Positions 6,701-13,754 are shown, counted from the stretch's first letter. The stretch is DNA of 17,218 nt from CAYLNM01 sp964385045 (GCA_964385045.1 CAYLNM010000095.1:1-17218), one strand, 5' to 3'. The notes: generated from the sequence alone by a model not told the origin. Made by a program: numbers and translations.

Positions 6701-7741
6701 TCAGCCCGTTCTCGGAGCTCCGAGAACCTCGCGCAGGACCGACCATGTCATCGCTGCGACCCACGTCGCGAGGAGCAGCCCGCTCTGCCAGCGCAGGACC
6801 TGCCGGCCGTTCGTCGCCACCAGCGGCACGAGGGCGAGGGTGATCCCCATCATCACCGCGAGGTCCCACCAGCCGTGCGTCGGGAGGGGGACGTCGCCGG
6901 CCACCGCGGTCGCCCCGAGCACGAAGAGGATGTTGAAGAGGTTCGAGCCGACCACGTTGCCCACCGCGAGGTCGGCGTGGCCCTTGCGGACCGCCACCAC
7001 GAGCGTGACGACCTCGGGCAGGCTCGTCGCGATCGCGACCACGGTGAGTCCGATCAGGGCGGGACTCAGGCCGGCCCAGGTGGCGATGCCCACCGCGCCG
7101 ACCTCGGCCATCTTGCCGCCTGCGACCAGGGCGGCGAGTCCCACGAGGAGCTGGGCCACCGCGCCGGGGAGGCTCCGGCGCTCGGCCGCCTCCGCTTCCG
7201 CCTCGTCGAGGTCCACCGGCACCTCGGAGCCGGGCCGCATCGCCGCCGCGGCCCAGGCCGCGAGCACCAGCACGAAGCCGACCAGCAGCACGATGCCGTC
7301 GGGACGCGAGAAGCCGGGCCCGTCGCCCTCGGCCGCGAGCCGCGTCGCCGGCAGCCACGCCAGCACGCACAGCAGCGTCGAGGCGGCCACGAGCATCGGC
7401 AGGTCGCGTTTCAGCACCGAGCGGTGCACCGCCAGCGGGGCGATGAACGCCGCGACGCCGAGCACGAGGCCGAGGTTCGCGATGTTCGAGCCGACCACGT
7501 TGCCGAAGCTCAGGTCGCCCGAGCCGGACAGCGCGGCGGCGACGTTGAAGAAGAGCTCCGGGGCGCTGGTCCCGCACGCCACGATCGTGAGGCCGATCAG
7601 CAGCGTGGACATGCCGAGTCGGCGGGCGACCGCGACCGCCCCCTCCACGAGCCAGTGCCCGCCCCCGAGCAGGAGCCCGACGCCGATCAGGAACGCGAGG
7701 GGGGCGAACCGCTCGGCGAGGGACAGGACCGCATCGAGCAT
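6701..7741 (-). CDS. Na+/Ca2+ exchanger-family antiporter (YrbG/CaxA-like)
   Basis: The protein has 346 residues and about ten hydrophobic segments, the usual length for this inner-membrane family. Two internal alpha-repeats carry the ion-binding signature. The first is GTSAPELF (57-64) with GNVVGSNIAN (80-89); the second is ATSLPEVV (238-245) with GNVVGSNLFN (261-270). The conserved acidic residues are E62 and E243. A central acidic cytosolic loop lies at ~172-190 (DLDEAEAEAAE). The family exchanges Ca2+ for Na+ or H+; the exact ions cannot be read from sequence. The start at 7741 gives MLDAVLSLAE, typical for the family; there is no Shine-Dalgarno, but TACAAT lies just upstream. It is divergent from the ECF sigma gene with 63 bases between starts, and is followed on the same strand by the hybrid kinase. 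Confidence 0.95.
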   Translation of the reverse strand: MLDAVLSLAERFAPLAFLIGVGLLLGGGHWLVEGAVAVARRLGMSTLLIGLTIVACGTSAPELFFNVAAALSGSGDLSFGNVVGSNIANLGLVLGVAAFIAPLAVHRSVLKRDLPMLVAASTLLCVLAWLPATRLAAEGDGPGFSRPDGIVLLVGFVLVLAAWAAAAMRPGSEVPVDLDEAEAEAAERRSLPGAVAQLLVGLAALVAGGKMAEVGAVGIATWAGLSPALIGLTVVAIATSLPEVVTLVVAVRKGHADLAVGNVVGSNLFNILFVLGATAVAGDVPLPTHGWWDLAVMMGITLALVPLVATNGRQVLRWQSGLLLATWVAAMTWSVLREVLGAPRTG

Positions 7742-7750
7742 GGGGGCGGG

Positions 7751-7756
7751 ATTGTA
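7751..7756 (-). promoter_or_regulatory. Candidate -10 (TACAAT) of the antiporter gene
   Basis: On the minus strand TACAAT (5 of 6 to consensus) ends 9 bases before the ATG at 7741. The predicted +1 lies about 3 bases before the start codon, so the mRNA would be nearly leaderless, which fits the absence of a ribosome binding site. No good -35 is seen (TTCGGT at a 19-bp spacing is the best). Confidence 0.45.
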
Positions 7757-7804
7757 GAGTCACGGGCTCCGGGAGACCGAACCGACGACGAAGGATCCCC
7801 CTGC

Positions 7805-8887
7805 ATGCCGACCCGCCGCCGCCGTTCCGCCGCCGCCGCCGCCGCCCCCCCCCGCGCGGTCGCGGCGCCGACGCCGGGCGAGGCGGACGACGGTGGCAGG
7901 GCCGAGATCGCGGAGGCCTCCCGCCGCTCGCGGCTCGAGGCGCGGGCGTCCGACGTCACGGCGGCCGATGGCTCGCCGGACTCGCGGAGGCCGGCGTCGC
8001 CGGCCGATGCCGCGCGACCGGGTCGCGGACGGCGGGCCGACGTGCTCGGCCGCGTGGGCGAGACGGCCGGTGACTCGGCGGGTCGTGGCGGCGGCGGCGG
8101 TCGCGGCGGCGGACGTGACGGGGACGGCACCGGCGACGGCGATGCGGGCGACGCCGAGGGCGCGGGCGACGAGCCGCGTCCCGGGGACTCGGAGGACGGC
8201 AACGAGGCTGCGGGGTCCGCGTCGACGGGCGAGGACGAGGACGAGGACGAGGTGCCGGCCGGCGAGGTGCCGCTCGACGAGGACGAGTCGGTCCCGGCCG
8301 AGGATCTCGAGCGCGCGCTCGCCGCGGCGGCCGAGGGCGACGAGGATGCCTGGCGCTGGATCGTCGACCGCTACGCGCGACGGGTCTTCGGCCTGATCCA
8401 TGCCCAGTGCGGCGAGCCCGAGACGGCGGAGGAGATCACGCAGTCGGCCTTCTGCACCGTGGTCGCGAAGATCGGCGAGTACACCGAGCAGGGCCGGTTC
8501 GAGGCGTGGCTGTTCCGGATCGCGATGAACCGGCTGCGGGACGAGATGCGTCGCCGGCGACGGCACGCGGTCCCGGTCGAGCAGGAGGCACTCGCGGGCC
8601 TCGCGGGCGGGGAACCGGACGAGGGCGCCGGGCTCGGCACCGCCGACGAGATCGGGGCACTGCGGGTCGCGATGGCCCGGCTGCCCGAGGCCGATCGCCG
8701 CGTGCTGCACCTGCGGCACGCGGCCGGAATGAGCTTCAAGGGCATGGCGGAGTACCTGGGCCAGCCGCTGGGGACGGTGCTCGCGCGTCACCACCGGGCC
8801 CTCCGCAAGCTGCGCGAGGATCTCGCCCCCCGGCTGGACCCGGATCACCAGGACGAGTCGGGGCCGGTCGGCGGTCCCGGCGGCTGA
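7805..8887 (+). CDS. ECF-type RNA polymerase sigma factor with long acidic N-terminal extension
   Basis: The protein has 360 residues. The sigma part occupies only 165-342. Region 2 is at ~167-252: DLERALAAAAEGDEDAWRW, QSAFCTVVAKIGEYTEQGRF, EAWLFRIAMNRLRDEMRRRRR. Region 4 is at ~285-340: LRVAMARLPEADRRVLHLRH, GMSFKGMAEYLGQPLGTVLA, RHHRALRKLREDL. These recognise the -10 and -35 of target promoters. The first ~165 residues are low-complexity: basic/Ala at 1-25, Arg-rich to ~100, then Gly/Asp-rich and strongly acidic (GEDEDEDEV at 142-150). Typical ECF factors have ~180-200 residues, so this extension nearly doubles the size. The ATG at 7805 has AAGGA (7790-7794) upstream. A later internal start cannot be excluded. 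The next gene encodes a candidate membrane regulator. Confidence 0.9.
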   Translation: MPTRRRRSAAAAAAPPRAVAAPTPGEADDGGRAEIAEASRRSRLEARASDVTAADGSPDSRRPASPADAARPGRGRRADVLGRVGETAGDSAGRGGGGGRGGGRDGDGTGDGDAGDAEGAGDEPRPGDSEDGNEAAGSASTGEDEDEDEVPAGEVPLDEDESVPAEDLERALAAAAEGDEDAWRWIVDRYARRVFGLIHAQCGEPETAEEITQSAFCTVVAKIGEYTEQGRFEAWLFRIAMNRLRDEMRRRRRHAVPVEQEALAGLAGGEPDEGAGLGTADEIGALRVAMARLPEADRRVLHLRHAAGMSFKGMAEYLGQPLGTVLARHHRALRKLREDLAPRLDPDHQDESGPVGGPGG

Positions 8888-8986
8888 GTCCAGGCTCGCG
8901 TCGTCGGGAATCGCCGGCGGGGCGTCGGGGTGGCGGGGTAGCGGACGGCCGTGGCCGCTCGCCGGGGGCGGGGGACGTCCGGGCCG

Positions 8987-9022
8987 CCGGCCCATCCGCC
9001 GGCCCATCCGCCGGCCCATCCA
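8987..9022 (+). repeat. 12-bp tandem triplicate
   Basis: CCGGCCCATCCG is repeated three times head to tail (8987-8998, 8999-9010, 9011-9022); the last base of the third copy differs. Noncoding context. Function unknown. Confidence 0.85.
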
Positions 9023-9053
9023 CGGGCTCGTTCGCGGGCCCGGTCCGGGCCCT

Positions 9054-9089
9054 CGCCCGCGGGGCCTCCACCGGCTCGGCCCGCGGGCG
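9054..9089 (+). terminator. Stem-loop terminator candidate after sigma gene
   Basis: A 12-bp stem with one bulged G and an 11-nt loop lies about 165 bases after the sigma-factor stop. It sits directly after another perfect 8-bp hairpin with a single-base loop (9036-9052). There is no T-run. Confidence 0.4.
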
Positions 9090-9255
9090 ACCCGCCGTCC
9101 GGCTCCCGGCTCGTCCGATCATCGGAGGCCTCGGGAGGGGGATGCGGGCGTCCGCGGAAGCTCGATCCGGGGTCCCCCGGGGCGGGCGGGTGGACGGTCG
9201 GGCCGATCGCAATCATCCGGGGGCCCGCGGCGTTGGTCCCCACGGAGTTCCTTCC

Positions 9256-9876
9256 ATGCCTTCGAGCCACGCTCTTCCTCCCTTCGGCCCGCGGTCCGGT
9301 CGCCCCGTGGACCTGCTCGAGGCACGTCTCGACCGTGCGCTCCGTCCCGAGCCGCCCGCCGGCCTCGAGGATCGCGTGGCGGCGGCGAGCACCCCGATCC
9401 TGTGCCGCGAGGCGTCGGCCGACGCCCGCGTCGGGCGGGCGGTCGCCCGCACCTTCGCGGTGGCGGTGCCCCCCGGCCTCGAGGAGCGCGTCCACGCCCT
9501 GAGCGCGGGCGACCTCGGCCGTGCCACCGCTCCGGCCCTGGCCGGCCCCCGGCGTGGCCCTCGCCGGCTCGCCGCCGCCCGGGCGGCGGCCGGGCGACTG
9601 GCGATGGCGGCGTCCTTCGGCGTCCTCGCGGTGCTCGGATGGTGGGCGACCCGGCCCCCGGCTCCCGCCGGCCCCGGGGCGGTGCCGGTGGAGCGGGTGC
9701 TCGCCGGCGACGTCGCCGACGTGGTGGACGTGAGCTGGGCCTCCCTCGAGGAGGTCGCCGAGATCGAGTCGGAGCTGGCCCTGCTCGAGGAGTGGGACGT
9801 CGGCTCCTACGCGGACGTCGAGGACGAGATCGCCGCGATGATCCCCGACTTCCTGCTCATCGACTCGGGACGGTGA
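9256..9876 (+). CDS. Single-TM protein downstream of ECF sigma; possible anti-sigma-like regulator
   Basis: The protein has 206 residues. The N-terminal ~110 residues would be cytoplasmic, with LDLLEARLDRAL-like helical sequence and two copies of a short motif, PPAGLEDRVAAAS (33-45) and VPPGLEERVHALS (71-83). One membrane segment lies at ~115-131 (LAMAASFGVLAVLGWWA). A ~75-residue acidic C-terminal part (SWASLEEVAEIESELALLEE) lies beyond it. The topology and position after an ECF sigma gene suggest a regulator of that factor, but the zinc-binding His/Cys motif of the common anti-sigma family is absent. The function is therefore inference. The ATG at 9256 has GGAG (9244-9247) at spacing 8. The next gene, 133 bases on, is also a one-TM protein. 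Confidence 0.75.
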   Translation: MPSSHALPPFGPRSGRPVDLLEARLDRALRPEPPAGLEDRVAAASTPILCREASADARVGRAVARTFAVAVPPGLEERVHALSAGDLGRATAPALAGPRRGPRRLAAARAAAGRLAMAASFGVLAVLGWWATRPPAPAGPGAVPVERVLAGDVADVVDVSWASLEEVAEIESELALLEEWDVGSYADVEDEIAAMIPDFLLIDSGR

Positions 9877-10009
9877 TCGCCCGCGTCCCGGAGGCATCGT
9901 CGACCGGCGAACGCCTCACGGCGCCGCGGGCATCGCACGCCTGCCGCTCCTCCCGCCCCGCGCGAGCGTCCCGGACCCGCCCGCGCCGGCCCATCCTCCG
10001 GGGCCACGC

Positions 10010-10873
10010 ATGAGCCGACTCGTCGATCGATGCCTCCTCCTCGCCGCCGGCGGCGTGCTCGGCTTCATGGCCGCCCGCGGACCCGCGTCGTCGACGCCTC
10101 CCCCCACGCCGTCGATCGCCGAGGGTGCCGGGGGCGCCGAGGTGATCGCGGCGGGCGCCGTGCCGGCCCCCGCCGCGACCACGCCGCCCCGGACCGGGAC
10201 CCGCCCCCGGCCCCAGCGTCCTCCCGCCGGTGGCGACGCCGCCATGGACGAGCTCGTCGACGAGGTGGTGCGACTGCGGCCCGACGAGCGGCGACGCCCG
10301 CGCGGCCCGCTGACGCAGGACGAGATCGACCGCTGCCTCGTCGTCGCCCGCGACGTCGCCCCGGAGCTGCACCGCGGCCTGATGGCGCTCCGCGAGGCCG
10401 ATCCCGAGGAGTTCCGCCGACGCCTCGCCGGGAGCGATCGGCTGCGATTCCTCGCCGAGCTGCGGGCCGACGAGCCGCATCTGTACGAGCTCAAGCTGAT
10501 CGAGCTCCGCACGGACCGCGAGGTCGCCCGGCTGTCCGAGCAGCTGCGGGCGGCCGCAAGCCGCGGCGACGACACCGCGGTGCGATCGCTTCGCCCCCAG
10601 CTCGTCACCCAGATGCGGATGCAGCAGGCCTTCATCCTGCTCGCCCGCAAGCAGGCGATCGATCGCATGCGGGAGAAGCTCGAGGCCTTCGAGCGCCGCT
10701 ACCAGCGCGACGTCGCCACGGTCGACGAGCGCATCCAGGAGCGGGTGGACGCGATCATCACCGACGCCGCCGACACGGCCGCGGGCCGCGGCGGCTCGGC
10801 CACGGGAGCGGCCGGCGGCCGGGGCGACGGCTCGCGCGGCGGCGCCTCCCGGGAGCCCGGCCGCCGCCGGTGA
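10010..10873 (+). CDS. Membrane-anchored helical protein of unknown function
   Basis: The protein has 287 residues. A hydrophobic N-terminal segment (6-22, LVDRCLLLAAGGVLGFMA) would anchor it with the rest outside the cytoplasm, or act as an uncleaved signal. Pro/Ala/Thr-rich sequence follows to ~75. A helical, strongly charged domain then spans ~78-252, with LTQDEIDRCLVVARDVAPEL, ADPEEFRRRL and a likely coiled coil at ~160-245. The tail is Gly/Arg-rich. I do not recognise the family. The layout (short anchor, proline linker, charged helical domain) is like periplasmic sensor or CpxP-like proteins, but no motif proves that. The stop codon overlaps the GTG start of the ABC permease (10870), so translation is coupled. 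It therefore belongs to the transporter operon and may act with it or with the upstream sigma/regulator pair. Confidence 0.75.
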   Translation: MSRLVDRCLLLAAGGVLGFMAARGPASSTPPPTPSIAEGAGGAEVIAAGAVPAPAATTPPRTGTRPRPQRPPAGGDAAMDELVDEVVRLRPDERRRPRGPLTQDEIDRCLVVARDVAPELHRGLMALREADPEEFRRRLAGSDRLRFLAELRADEPHLYELKLIELRTDREVARLSEQLRAAASRGDDTAVRSLRPQLVTQMRMQQAFILLARKQAIDRMREKLEAFERRYQRDVATVDERIQERVDAIITDAADTAAGRGGSATGAAGGRGDGSRGGASREPGRRR

Positions 10874-11943
10874 GCGACGCCCCGGATCGATCCCGACGCC
10901 CGGGGCACGGCGCGGCGACCGAGTCGCCCCCCGCCGCCCCGTCCCCCCCCGGCGCGCGGCGGCCGGGAACGCGGCCCGGACCGCTCGTCCGTCGGCGTCC
11001 CGCGTGGGCGGCCGGACTGCTGCTCGGGGCGCTGATGGTCGCGTGCCTCGGCACGCTTCCGTGGACCCTCGGCTCGCCCGGCGACGGCCCCGCCCGCTTC
11101 GAGCGCACCGACCTCGAGGCGGCGTTGCTGCCGCCGTGGTGGGCCCCGCACCGGCCCGACGAGCGGGCCGCGGTGGAGGCCCTCGCCGCCGCCCGGGGCG
11201 TGCCGCCGCGGCCCTGGCTCGGCACCGACCGGCTCGGCCGCGACCTGCTGGCCCGGTGCCTGCTCGGCGGGGCGGTCAGCCTCGCGGTGGGACTCGGGGC
11301 GGCGGCGGTCGCCACCGGCATCGGGTCGCTGGTGGGCGCGGTGGCCGGCTCGGCCGGTGGCCGCGTCGACGCGCTGCTCATGCGGTCGATCGACGTGGTG
11401 CAGGGCCTGCCGACGATCCTGCTGGTGGTGCTCGTGGGCGTGGCCGCGGACGGGGCGCTGGACCGCGCCGGGCTCGACCCCGGTCCGCGCGGGCAGCGCG
11501 GGCTCGAGCTGCTCGTCCTGGTGGCCGCGATCGGCTCGGTGTCCTGGCTGACGATGGCCCGGGTCGTGCGCGGCCGCGCCGCGGGACTGGCCCGGCGTCC
11601 CTTCATGGAGGCGTGCACCGCGGTGGGCATGCGGCCGGGGCGACGACTCGGCCGCCACCTGCTGCCCAACCTCGCCCCGGTGATCATCGCCTACGCGGTC
11701 CTCGCGGTGCCGGCGGCGATGCTGTCGGAGTCCTTCCTGAGCTTCCTCGGCCTCGGCGTGCGCGAGCCGCTGCCGAGCTGGGGCTCGCTGGCCGCGGCCG
11801 GCGTGGCCGAGGTCTCGCCGGTCCGCACCCGCTGGTGGCTGCTGGTCGCCCCGTGCGTGCTCGTGGCCGCCGCGCTGGTGGCGATGCACGCGGTGGGCGA
11901 GGGCGTCCGCCGTGGGCTCGCGCGGGCGGGGGGCCGTCCGTGA
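10870..11943 (+). CDS. ABC transporter permease, DppC/OppC type
   Basis: The protein has 357 residues. A Pro/Arg-rich cytoplasmic N-terminus of ~45 residues is followed by TM1 (45-62) and an external segment. That segment carries the family motif PWLGTDRLGRDLLARCLLGG (115-134). The binding-protein-dependent permease domain then has SLAVGLGAAAVATGIGSLVG, GGRVDALLMRSIDVVQGLPT (163-182) and the EAA loop EACTAVGMRPGRRLGRHLLP (247-266). It ends SFLSFLGLGVREPLPSWG. These mark the C-type subunit of dipeptide/oligopeptide/nickel importers. The GTG start at 10870 overlaps the previous stop as GTGA; the protein begins MSDAPDRS. The family works as a heterodimer with a DppB-type permease, which is not next to it here. 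It overlaps the ATPase gene by four bases. The substrate cannot be predicted. Confidence 0.93.
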   Translation: MSDAPDRSRRPGHGAATESPPAAPSPPGARRPGTRPGPLVRRRPAWAAGLLLGALMVACLGTLPWTLGSPGDGPARFERTDLEAALLPPWWAPHRPDERAAVEALAAARGVPPRPWLGTDRLGRDLLARCLLGGAVSLAVGLGAAAVATGIGSLVGAVAGSAGGRVDALLMRSIDVVQGLPTILLVVLVGVAADGALDRAGLDPGPRGQRGLELLVLVAAIGSVSWLTMARVVRGRAAGLARRPFMEACTAVGMRPGRRLGRHLLPNLAPVIIAYAVLAVPAAMLSESFLSFLGLGVREPLPSWGSLAAAGVAEVSPVRTRWWLLVAPCVLVAAALVAMHAVGEGVRRGLARAGGRP

Positions 11944-12965
11944 GCTCGTCGGGCCGCGCGTCGGGGACGACGGCCGGGAGCCCACCGGTGCGGACGGCCG
12001 GGGTCGTGGGCGCGACGGACGCTCCGCCGCGGCTCCGGGTCGAGCGACTCGGGGTCGCGATCGGGGAAACGTCGGTCCTGCACGACGTGTCGCTGAGCGT
12101 CGAGGCGGGACAGGTCGTGGCCCTGGTCGGCGCCTCGGGCTCCGGCAAGACGATGACCGGCCTTGCGCTCCTCGACCTGCTGCCCGCCGCGGGCCGCGTG
12201 ACCGCGGGGACTGCGCGGCTCGACGACGAGCCGATCGACCTGGGGACGGGGGCGGGCGGATCGCCGGCGCGCACGGCGGGGCGAGGCGCCGCCCGGCCGC
12301 TGGACCGCCGCGGACTGCGCGGCCGGTCGATCGCGATGATCTTCCAGCAGCCGCGCGCGTCGCTGCATCCGCTGCGTCCGGTGGGAGCGCAGCTCCTCGA
12401 GACGATCCGGCGCCACGGCGGGCGCGGCGGCCGGGCGGGACGGGCCGCCGCGGCCGGGCTCCTCGAGACCGCCGGCTTCGCCCGCGCGGGGCAGCGGCTC
12501 GGAGCCCTGCCCCACGAGCTCAGCGGCGGCGAGTGCCAGCGGGTCATGATCGCACTGGCCCTCGCGGGCCGGCCGCGGGTCCTCTTCGCCGACGAGCCCA
12601 CCACCGCGCTCGACGTCCTGGTGCAGGGAACGCTGCTGGAACGGATCCGCGGGCTCGCCCGCACGCGGGGGATGGGCGTGGTGCTGGTGACGCACGACCT
12701 GCGGGTGGTGGCCGAGGTCGCCGACGCCGCGTTCGTGCTCGACGCGGGCCGCCTCGTCGAGGCGGCACCGTGCGCGGATCTCTTCGACGCCCCGCGGCAT
12801 CCCGCCACGCGGCGACTGCTCGCGGCCACCGGCCTGGCGGGGAGCGAGGCCGGCGACGCGGCGCCGGCCGCGCCGGCCGCGCCGGCCGCGGACGCCGACG
12901 GCTCGCCCGCGGCATCCGCCGCCCCCGGGATCCCGGGCCGCATCCCGCATCGCCGGCCCGGCTGA
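11940..12965 (+). CDS. ABC transporter ATP-binding protein, DppD/OppD type
   Basis: The protein has 341 residues. The nucleotide-binding domain spans ~30-290: Walker A GASGSGKT (64-71), Q-loop FQQP (135-138), signature LSGGECQR (194-201), Walker B VLFADEPT (214-221), D-loop ALD (223-225) and H-loop THD (251-253). SLHPLRPVGAQLLE (141-154) is the usual peptide-transporter sequence after the Q-loop. It powers the importer by ATP hydrolysis on the cytoplasmic face. A Gly/Arg-rich insert lies at ~102-128, before the Q-loop. Family members often continue with a cysteine-rich CxxxxxC segment after the HPxTxxLL motif; here the protein goes from HPATRRLLAATG to an Ala/Pro tail (AAPAAPAAPA), and those cysteines are missing. 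The GTG start at 11940 overlaps the permease stop. The partner DppF-like ATPase is not in the window. Confidence 0.94.
   Translation: MSSSGRASGTTAGSPPVRTAGVVGATDAPPRLRVERLGVAIGETSVLHDVSLSVEAGQVVALVGASGSGKTMTGLALLDLLPAAGRVTAGTARLDDEPIDLGTGAGGSPARTAGRGAARPLDRRGLRGRSIAMIFQQPRASLHPLRPVGAQLLETIRRHGGRGGRAGRAAAAGLLETAGFARAGQRLGALPHELSGGECQRVMIALALAGRPRVLFADEPTTALDVLVQGTLLERIRGLARTRGMGVVLVTHDLRVVAEVADAAFVLDAGRLVEAAPCADLFDAPRHPATRRLLAATGLAGSEAGDAAPAAPAAPAADADGSPAASAAPGIPGRIPHRRPG
12861..12887 (+). repeat. 9-bp triplicate in the ATPase tail
   Basis: GCGCCGGCC occurs three times in tandem and encodes the APAAPAAPA stretch at residues 308-316 of the ATPase. It preserves the frame. Confidence 0.8.
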
Positions 12966-12984
12966 GCCGGCTCGGCCGCCCGGC

Positions 12985-12990
12985 TACGAT
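12985..12990 (+). promoter_or_regulatory. Candidate -10 (TACGAT) for the peroxiredoxin gene
   Basis: TACGAT matches the -10 consensus at 5 of 6 bases and lies 70 bases before the start at 13061. No convincing -35 is found 16-18 bp upstream. Its place between the transporter operon and the peroxiredoxin gene suggests separate transcription. Confidence 0.3.
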
Positions 12991-13060
12991 CGCGTCCCGG
13001 GGCCGATGGCCGCGGCCGCCGCGCGCGGCCGGGTCCGCCCGCCCGCCGTGGAGTCATCCC

Positions 13061-13549
13061 ATGCCGCTCATCGACGAGGGGCGCGTCGCGCCCGCGTTCA
13101 CCCTGCCGGACCAGGACGGCACGTCGCACCCCCTGAACTCGTACCGCGGCGGTCCCGTCGTCCTCTACTTCTATCCCAAGGACGACACGTCGGGCTGCAC
13201 CAAGGAAGCGTGCGCCTTCCGCGACCAGCTGCCGGCGTTCGAGTCGCTCGACGCGACGATCCTCGGCGTGAGCCCCGACCCCGTCGCGAAGCACCGGGCC
13301 TTCGCCGACGCGCACGAGCTCCCCTTCACGCTGCTGTCCGACGCCCCCGCGACCGATGGCGACGCCCCCCGCGTGTGCGACCGCTACGGGGTGTGGCAGG
13401 AGAAGTCCATGTACGGCCGCACGTACATGGGCGTGGTGCGGACGACGTACCTGCTCGACGCCGACGGCCGCGTGGCGCGGCGCTGGGACAAGGTCCGGGT
13501 GCCGGGGCACGCGGACGCGGTGCTCGAGGCGCTGCGCGAGCTCGCCTGA
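13061..13549 (+). CDS. bcp: Thiol peroxiredoxin, Bcp/PrxQ type
   Basis: The protein has 162 residues, full length for the family, with a thioredoxin fold. It reduces hydrogen peroxide and organic hydroperoxides using thiols. The active-site segment is YFYPKDDTSGCTKEACAFRD. C46 is the peroxidatic cysteine, with T43 and the later R127 (VVRTTYLL) completing the site. C51, five residues on, is the resolving cysteine, the hallmark of the PrxQ group. PAFTLPDQDG (11-20), GVSPDPVAKHRAFA and WDKVRVPGHADAVL are typical. It is cytoplasmic: no signal peptide. The ATG at 13061 has GGAG (13050-13053) at spacing 7. It is probably transcribed alone, with a possible -10 at 12985. Confidence 0.96.
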   Translation: MPLIDEGRVAPAFTLPDQDGTSHPLNSYRGGPVVLYFYPKDDTSGCTKEACAFRDQLPAFESLDATILGVSPDPVAKHRAFADAHELPFTLLSDAPATDGDAPRVCDRYGVWQEKSMYGRTYMGVVRTTYLLDADGRVARRWDKVRVPGHADAVLEALRELA

Positions 13550-13710
13550 GGCGACGGCGTGGACGGCCGGCTGCGCGCCGTGGCCTACCGCGTCGACCAC
13601 GACATCGCGCTGACGAGCATCGTCTCAGCGCCTCCCTCCTCCATCGGCGTGCGCTCCCGCGGCCGGCCGATGCGCGGGACCCGCGCATCCTTCTCGTCGC
13701 CGTGCGCGGC

Positions 13711-13744
13711 CGTGAACGGTCCGTGAACCACGAGCCGGTGTGAT
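13711..13744 (+). promoter_or_regulatory. PHO-box-like direct repeats plus -10 before the nucleotidase gene
   Basis: CGTGAAC occurs at 13711-13717 and 13722-13728, two perfect 7-bp repeats with a 4-bp spacer (11-bp period). On the opposite strand they read GTTCACGGACC and GTTCACGGCCG, close to the GTTCACC 11-mers bound by PhoP in actinomycetes. The 7-4-7 spacing is that of enterobacterial PHO boxes. TGTGAT (13739-13744, 4 of 6 to the -10) begins 10 bases after the second repeat, the distance found in PHO promoters. The downstream gene is a nucleotidase, a phosphate-scavenging enzyme. Orientation is opposite to the commonest actinomycete arrangement. The regulator is not in the window. Confidence 0.45.
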
Positions 13745-13754
13745 CCTCCCCCCG

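Larger units (their letters stand above)
8888..9255. other. 368-base intergenic region with hairpins and a 12-bp triplicate
   Basis: I see no gene here. It contains three tandem copies of CCGGCCCATCCG (8987-9022), then a perfect hairpin GGGCCCGG-T-CCGGGCCC (9036-9052). A longer hairpin follows, CGCCCGCGGGGCC (9054-9066) with GGCCCGCGGGCG (9078-9089), one bulged base. The hairpins may terminate the sigma-factor transcript. No clear promoter for the next gene is visible. Confidence 0.6.

Noticed and set aside
4152..7757. A 1201-codon open plus-strand frame over the kinase and antiporter
   Set aside because: It is antisense to genes with clear domains, is Arg/Gly/Ala-rich and shows no recognisable motif.
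8936..9019. Start of a minus-strand gene reading MGRRMGRRMGRR
   Set aside because: This is the 12-bp triplicate read in reverse; the frame then runs antisense to the sigma factor.
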